Positions 59,345 to 64,000 of a stretch of 64,000 nt of DNA are shown here, piece after piece. The position numbers and the translations under genes were made by a program. The DNA is from Leifsonia sp. NPDC080035. GTDB taxonomy: Bacteria > Actinomycetota > Actinomycetes > Actinomycetales > Microbacteriaceae. Where the stretch lies: contig NZ_CP157390.1 of NCBI RefSeq assembly GCF_040050925.1, forward strand, positions 3,596,001-3,660,000, in the 5' to 3' direction. Every line of letters begins with the position of its first letter. Position 1 is the first letter of the stretch. Under the pieces are notes generated by a model that was not told where the DNA came from, searched no databases, and worked only from the letters and a program-made list of their open reading frames with translations.

Positions 59345-61438
59345 GTGGCAGCTCTGCAGTGGGATCCCATTGACAACAAGGCAGTAGACACGGCGCGAAT
59401 CCTCGCGGCCGATGCGGTGGAGAAGGTGGGCAACGGTCATCCCGGCACCGCGATGAGCCTGGCCCCCGCTGCGTACCTGCTGTTCCAGAAGGTGATGCGC
59501 CGCGACCCGCGCGACCAGCACTGGCTCGGTCGGGACCGCTTCATCCTCTCCGCGGGCCACAGCTCGCTCACGCAGTACGTCCAGCTCTACCTGGGCGGCT
59601 ACGGCCTGGAGCTCGACGACCTGAAGGCGCTGCGCACGTGGGGATCGCTCACCCCTGGCCACCCGGAGTACGGCCACACCGACGGCGTGGAGATCACCAC
59701 TGGCCCGCTCGGGCAGGGCATCTCCTCCTCGGTCGGCTTCGCATACGCCCAGCGCTTCGAGCGCGGCCTGTTCGACCCGGACGCCGCTCCCGGCACCAGC
59801 CCGTTCGACCACCACGTGTACGTGATCGCCTCCGACGGCGACCTGGAGGAGGGCATCAGCTCCGAGGCGTCCAGCCTCGCCGGCCACCAGCAGCTCGGCA
59901 ACCTGATCGCGATCTACGACTCCAACCAGATCTCGATCGAGGACGACACCAACATCGCCTTCACCGAGGACGTCCAGAAGCGCTACGAGGCCTACCACTG
60001 GCACGTGCAGGTCGTCGACTGGAAGAAGACCGGCGTCTACGAGGAGGACGTGCAGGAGCTGCACCAGGCCATCGTCAACGCCCAGGAGGTGACCGACAAG
60101 CCGTCGCTCATCATCCTGAAGACCATCATCGGCTGGCCGTCGCCGAAGAAGCAGAACACCGGCAAGATCCACGGCTCCGCCCTGGGCGCCGACGAGCTGA
60201 AGGCCGTCAAGGAGGTCCTCGGCTTCGACCCGGAGAAGACCTTCGAGGTCGCGGACGAGGTCATCGAGCACACCCGCAAGGCGATCGAGCGCGGCGCAGA
60301 GGAGCGCGCCGAGTGGCAGAAGGGCTTCGACGCCTGGGCCGCGGCGAACCCCGAGCGCAAGGAGCTCCTCGACCGCCTGCTCGCAGGTAGCGCGCCGGCG
60401 GAGCTCGAGGGCGTCCTCCCGGTCTTCGAGCCGGGCAAGGACGTCTCCACCCGCGCCGCGAGCGGCAAGGTGATCAACGCCATCGCGTCGGTCATGCCCG
60501 AGCTGTGGGGCGGCTCCGCCGACCTCGCCGAGTCGAACAACACCACGATCGAGGGTGCGGCGTCCTTCGTCCCCGACGTGCACTCCACCCACGAGTGGAC
60601 CGGCAACCCGTACGGCCGCGTGCTGCACTTCGGCATCCGCGAGCACGCGATGGCGGCGATCCTGAACGGCATCGTGCTGCACGGCCCGACCCGCCCGTTC
60701 GGCGGCACGTTCCTCATCTTCAGCGACTACATGCGCCCCGCGGTGCGTCTGGCCGCGCTGATGAAGGTCCCGTCGATCTTCGTCTGGACGCACGACTCCG
60801 TCGCGCTCGGCGAGGACGGCCCGACGCACCAGCCGATCGAGCAGCTCTCGACGCTGCGCGCCATCCCGAACCTCGACGTCGTCCGCCCGGGTGACGCCAA
60901 CGAGGTCGCCTACGCCTGGAAGACCATCCTGGAGCGCCGCGAGGGCCCGGCCGGCATCGCGCTGACCCGCCAGAACATCCCGGTGTTCGAGCGCGGCGAC
61001 GGCGAGGCCACCGGCGACACGCTCGCCTCGGCGGCGAACGTCGCCAAGGGCGCGTACATCCTGGCCGAGGCGCCGGGCGGAACGCCGGACGTGCTGTTCA
61101 TCGCCACCGGCTCCGAGGTGCAGATCGCGCTCGAGGCGCGCGAGGTGCTGAAGGGCGAGGGCATCAACGCCCGCGTCGTCTCGGCCCCCTGCCTTGAGTG
61201 GTTCCACGAGCAGGACGCCGCCTACCAGGAGAAGGTGCTACCCGCGGACGTCAAGGCCCGCGTCTCCATCGAGGCCGGCCTCGCCCTGGCCTGGAACAGG
61301 ATCGTCGGCGACCACGGTCGCAGCGTGTCGATCGAGCACTTCGGCGCGTCGGCCGACTACAAGACGCTGTTCCGCGAGTTCGGTATGACCACCGAGCACG
61401 CCGTTGCCGCCGCGAAGGAATCGCTCGCGTCGCTCTGA
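59345..61438 (+). CDS. tkt: transketolase
   Basis: The protein has 697 residues from a GTG at 59345. [13 protein letters not shown], then [19 protein letters not shown] and [11 protein letters not shown] bind thiamine diphosphate and metal; the C-terminal half has [19 protein letters not shown]. It moves two-carbon units in the pentose phosphate pathway. The in-frame extension to 59264 is not used because it is unlike the family. tal follows after 35 bases. Confidence 0.95.
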   Translation: MAALQWDPIDNKAVDTARILAADAVEKVGNGHPGTAMSLAPAAYLLFQKVMRRDPRDQHWLGRDRFILSAGHSSLTQYVQLYLGGYGLELDDLKALRTWGSLTPGHPEYGHTDGVEITTGPLGQGISSSVGFAYAQRFERGLFDPDAAPGTSPFDHHVYVIASDGDLEEGISSEASSLAGHQQLGNLIAIYDSNQISIEDDTNIAFTEDVQKRYEAYHWHVQVVDWKKTGVYEEDVQELHQAIVNAQEVTDKPSLIILKTIIGWPSPKKQNTGKIHGSALGADELKAVKEVLGFDPEKTFEVADEVIEHTRKAIERGAEERAEWQKGFDAWAAANPERKELLDRLLAGSAPAELEGVLPVFEPGKDVSTRAASGKVINAIASVMPELWGGSADLAESNNTTIEGAASFVPDVHSTHEWTGNPYGRVLHFGIREHAMAAILNGIVLHGPTRPFGGTFLIFSDYMRPAVRLAALMKVPSIFVWTHDSVALGEDGPTHQPIEQLSTLRAIPNLDVVRPGDANEVAYAWKTILERREGPAGIALTRQNIPVFERGDGEATGDTLASAANVAKGAYILAEAPGGTPDVLFIATGSEVQIALEAREVLKGEGINARVVSAPCLEWFHEQDAAYQEKVLPADVKARVSIEAGLALAWNRIVGDHGRSVSIEHFGASADYKTLFREFGMTTEHAVAAAKESLASL

Positions 61439-61473
61439 GCGCGGGCACTGAGGAAGAGAAGAAGAACACGACA

Positions 61474-62601
61474 ATGACAGACACCACCTCCACCACCGCC
61501 TCCCCCACGGCCGCCCTGTCCGCCGCGGGCGTCAGCATCTGGCTGGACGACCTGTCCCGCGAGCGGATCGCCACCGGCGGTCTCCAGAAGCTCATCGCCG
61601 AGAAGAACGTGGTCGGCGTGACCACGAACCCGACGATCTTCGCCACCGCGCTCTCCAAGGGCGAGGCCTACGACGAGCAGGTCAAGCAACTGGCCGCCGC
61701 CGGCGCCAGCGTCGAGGACGCGATCTTCGAGATCACGACCGACGACGTCGCCGACGCCAGCGACATCTTCCACGAGATCTACGAGCGCACGAACGGCGTG
61801 GATGGCCGCGTCTCGATCGAGGTCGAGCCCGGCCTCGCGCACGACGCCGCTGCGACGATCGAGCAGGCCAAGAAGCTGGCCGCCAAGGTCGACAAGCAGA
61901 ACGTGCTCATCAAGATCCCCGCGACGCTCGAGGGCCTCGAGGCCATCACCGAGACCATCGCGGCCGGGATCAGCGTCAACGTGACCCTGATCTTCAGCCT
62001 CGAGCGCTACCGCGCGGTCATCAACGCCTACCTCACCGGCCTCGAGAAGGCCAAGGCGGCGGGCATCGACCTCTCCGGCATCCAGTCGGTCGCGTCGTTC
62101 TTCGTCTCCCGCGTCGACACCGAGGTGGACAAGCGCCTCACCGCGATCGGCACCGACGAGGCGCTCGCCCTCAAGAGCAAGGCAGGCATCGCGAACGCCC
62201 GCCTCGCCTACCAGGTCTACGAGGAGGCGTTCGCCTCCGAGCGTGCCAAGAGCCTGGTCGCGGCCGGCGCCAACGAGCAGCGCCCGCTCTGGGCGTCCAC
62301 CGGCGTCAAGGACCCGAGCCTGCCCGACACCCTGTACGTGACCGAGCTGGTCGCCCCGAACACCGTGAACACGATGCCGGAGAAGACGCTCGACGCCACG
62401 TTCGACCACGGTGTCATCACCGGCGACACGGTGACCGGCAACTACGCAGACGCCGACGAGGTGCTGAACAAGCTGGCCGCGCTCGGCGTCGACTACGACG
62501 ACGTGACCGCCACCCTCGAGCGCGAGGGCGTCGACAAGTTCAACGTGTCGTGGGGCGAGCTCGTCGAGACGGTCAAGAACGCTCTGGAGGCGGCCAAGTG
62601 A
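61474..62601 (+). CDS. tal: transaldolase
   Basis: The protein has 375 residues. The Schiff-base lysine is in VLIKIPAT, and [10 protein letters not shown] marks the start region. The length fits the actinobacterial form. It moves three-carbon units between sugar phosphates. The stop overlaps the pgi GTG. Confidence 0.95.
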   Translation: MTDTTSTTASPTAALSAAGVSIWLDDLSRERIATGGLQKLIAEKNVVGVTTNPTIFATALSKGEAYDEQVKQLAAAGASVEDAIFEITTDDVADASDIFHEIYERTNGVDGRVSIEVEPGLAHDAAATIEQAKKLAAKVDKQNVLIKIPATLEGLEAITETIAAGISVNVTLIFSLERYRAVINAYLTGLEKAKAAGIDLSGIQSVASFFVSRVDTEVDKRLTAIGTDEALALKSKAGIANARLAYQVYEEAFASERAKSLVAAGANEQRPLWASTGVKDPSLPDTLYVTELVAPNTVNTMPEKTLDATFDHGVITGDTVTGNYADADEVLNKLAALGVDYDDVTATLEREGVDKFNVSWGELVETVKNALEAAK

Positions 62602-64000
62602 CCTTCCGCATCCACGTCACCGGGGCGGCGGCGGACGCGGTCGCGACCGTCGTCCCGCAGCTGGTCGCGGACCGCGTGGCCTCCGGGATCACCGCGCTCG
62701 ACCCGGCCCTCTGGGGCCCGGACGCCGAGGCCGAGGCGTCGAAGCGCCTCGGCTGGACCGAGGCGGTCGCGATCTCCCGGCCGCTGGTCGCCGAGATCGT
62801 CGCGCTCCGCGAGGAGCTGCACGCCAAGGGCGTCGACCACATCGTCCTCGGCGGGATGGGCGGCTCTTCGCTCGCCCCCGAGGTGATCACGCGGACGGCG
62901 GAGGCCGAGCTCACCGTGCTCGACTCCACCGACCCGGGCCAGGTGCTCGCCGCACTGCGCGACCGCCTCGAGGCCACGGCCGTCGTGATCTCCTCGAAGT
63001 CGGGTTCGACGCTGGAGACCGACAGCCAGCGCCGCATCTACGAGAAGTGGTTCCGTGACGCCGGCATCGACCCGGCCGAGCGCATCGTGGTCGTCACCGA
63101 CCCGGGTTCGCCGCTCGACCAGTCGGCCCGCGAGGCCGGCTACCGGGTGTTCAACGCCGACCCGAACGTGGGCGGCCGCTACTCGGCGCTGACCGCGTTC
63201 GGCCTCGTGCCGTCCGGCCTCGCCGGTGTGGACATCTCCGAGCTGCTGGACGAGGCGGAGGCGACGCTCATCGAGCTCGCCGTCGACAACGACGCGAACC
63301 CGGGCCTCGTGCTCGGCGCCGCGATCGCCGGCACCGTGCCGCTCAAGGACAAGGTGGGCATCGTCGCGGACGGCACCCACATCGTCGGCTTCGCCGACTG
63401 GGCCGAGCAGCTGATAGCCGAGTCGACCGGCAAGCAGGGCACCGGCCTCCTCCCGGTCGTGCTCGACAAGCTGGCACCCGAGCTGGAGCTGAAGCCCGCC
63501 GACCTGCAGATCGTCCGCCTCGTCGCGAACGCGGAGGCGCACCACCTGTTCCCGGCGGACCGCCACGAGGGCGAGATCCTCGTCTCCGGCAGCCTCGGCG
63601 CCCAGCTCATCGTCTGGGAGTACGCGGTCGCCGTCGCGGGACGCCTGCTCGGCATCAACCCGTTCGACCAGCCGGACGTCGAGGCCGCCAAGGTCGCGGC
63701 ACGCGCGCTGCTCGACAACCGCCCAGAGCCCGCCGCCCCGGCGTTCACCGCGGGTGGCATCGAGGTGCGCACCACCGGAGACTTCCTCGGCGGCGCCTCC
63801 ACCCTCGACGCCGCCGTGGATGCGCTCCTCGCGCAGCTCGGACCCGACGGCTACGTCGCGGTGCAGGCCTACGTCGACCGGCTCGCCCTCCCGCAGCTGG
63901 CGGGCGTGCGCGACCTGCTCGCCGCGAAGGCCAAGCGCCCGGTCACGTTCGGCTGGGGACCGCGGTTCCTGCACTCCACCGGTCAGTTCCACAAGGGCGG
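62598..64000 (+). CDS. pgi: glucose-6-phosphate isomerase (3' end missing)
   Basis: Starts with GTG at 62598, overlapping the tal stop, and is open to the window end (467 codons seen of ~530-540 expected). [12 protein letters not shown] and [12 protein letters not shown] are the phosphosugar isomerase (SIS) motifs; [19 protein letters not shown] follows. It interconverts glucose 6-phosphate and fructose 6-phosphate. Coupling with tal places it in a pentose phosphate operon. Confidence 0.93.
   Translation, partial: MTFRIHVTGAAADAVATVVPQLVADRVASGITALDPALWGPDAEAEASKRLGWTEAVAISRPLVAEIVALREELHAKGVDHIVLGGMGGSSLAPEVITRTAEAELTVLDSTDPGQVLAALRDRLEATAVVISSKSGSTLETDSQRRIYEKWFRDAGIDPAERIVVVTDPGSPLDQSAREAGYRVFNADPNVGGRYSALTAFGLVPSGLAGVDISELLDEAEATLIELAVDNDANPGLVLGAAIAGTVPLKDKVGIVADGTHIVGFADWAEQLIAESTGKQGTGLLPVVLDKLAPELELKPADLQIVRLVANAEAHHLFPADRHEGEILVSGSLGAQLIVWEYAVAVAGRLLGINPFDQPDVEAAKVAARALLDNRPEPAAPAFTAGGIEVRTTGDFLGGASTLDAAVDALLAQLGPDGYVAVQAYVDRLALPQLAGVRDLLAAKAKRPVTFGWGPRFLHSTGQFHKG

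Overview
The window is very GC-rich, densely coded actinobacterial DNA. Gene content and order point to a member of the Microbacteriaceae, probably a Leifsonia-like genus: a type-B L31, glgA/glgC diverging, a sufB-sufD-Rieske-sufC-sufT operon, and ctaA, ctaB, tkt, tal and pgi in a row. The genus is an inference. I see no rRNA, tRNA, CRISPR array, prophage or insertion sequence. The first gene (transglutaminase-like, minus strand) and the last gene (pgi, plus strand) run off the window ends.

Layout. (1) 1-13395, minus strand: a seven-gene signalling and surface-protein cluster. It encodes an FHA protein, a PP2C phosphatase, a membrane Ser/Thr kinase, a ~1970-residue membrane-anchored Ig-like/Fn3 protein, a MoxR AAA ATPase, a DUF58 protein and a TgpA-type transglutaminase. 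From memory it matches the PFNA cluster of bifidobacteria. (2) 13544-18800: a GntR/FCD regulator and a soluble Cache-domain protein, divergent from a class III CoA-transferase, a glutaryl-CoA-dehydrogenase-like enzyme and an aldehyde dehydrogenase. A perfect palindromic operator lies between the two units. (3) 18899-25468: a polyamine/amine catabolic island with an APC permease, an aminobutyraldehyde-type dehydrogenase, an Lrp/AsnC regulator, a class III aminotransferase and a PuuB-like FAD oxidase. Regions 2 and 3 together could take a diamine such as cadaverine through glutarate to crotonyl-CoA. (4) 25479-31835: a short AMP nucleosidase, a VIT-family transporter, a DUF2127 protein, glutamate dehydrogenase, a helicase and an SGNH hydrolase. 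(5) 31925-43935: a UvrA paralogue lacking the UvrB-binding segment, a DD-carboxypeptidase, a SpoU methyltransferase, a sirtuin, a histidine phosphatase, a GNAT, a glycosyltransferase, an alpha/beta hydrolase, trehalose synthase under a LacI-type operator, an exonuclease, a DUF4190 protein and L31. (6) 44059-50500: an ABC ATPase, glgA/glgC, serB, fabG, DUF3099, a small Cys/His protein and SURF1. (7) 50531-56274: an ABC-F protein and the suf operon. (8) 56586-64000: heme A/O synthesis, then the non-oxidative pentose phosphate genes tkt and tal, then pgi.

The strongest candidate for an under-described system is the kinase / giant Fn3 / MoxR-DUF58-transglutaminase cluster. Next are the cytoplasmic Cache + GntR pair beside the glutarate-type operon, and the intergenic palindromes, two of which (44902-44960 and 48207-48263) clearly belong to one repeat family. 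All functions are read from sequence motifs and remembered families; no database search was run.
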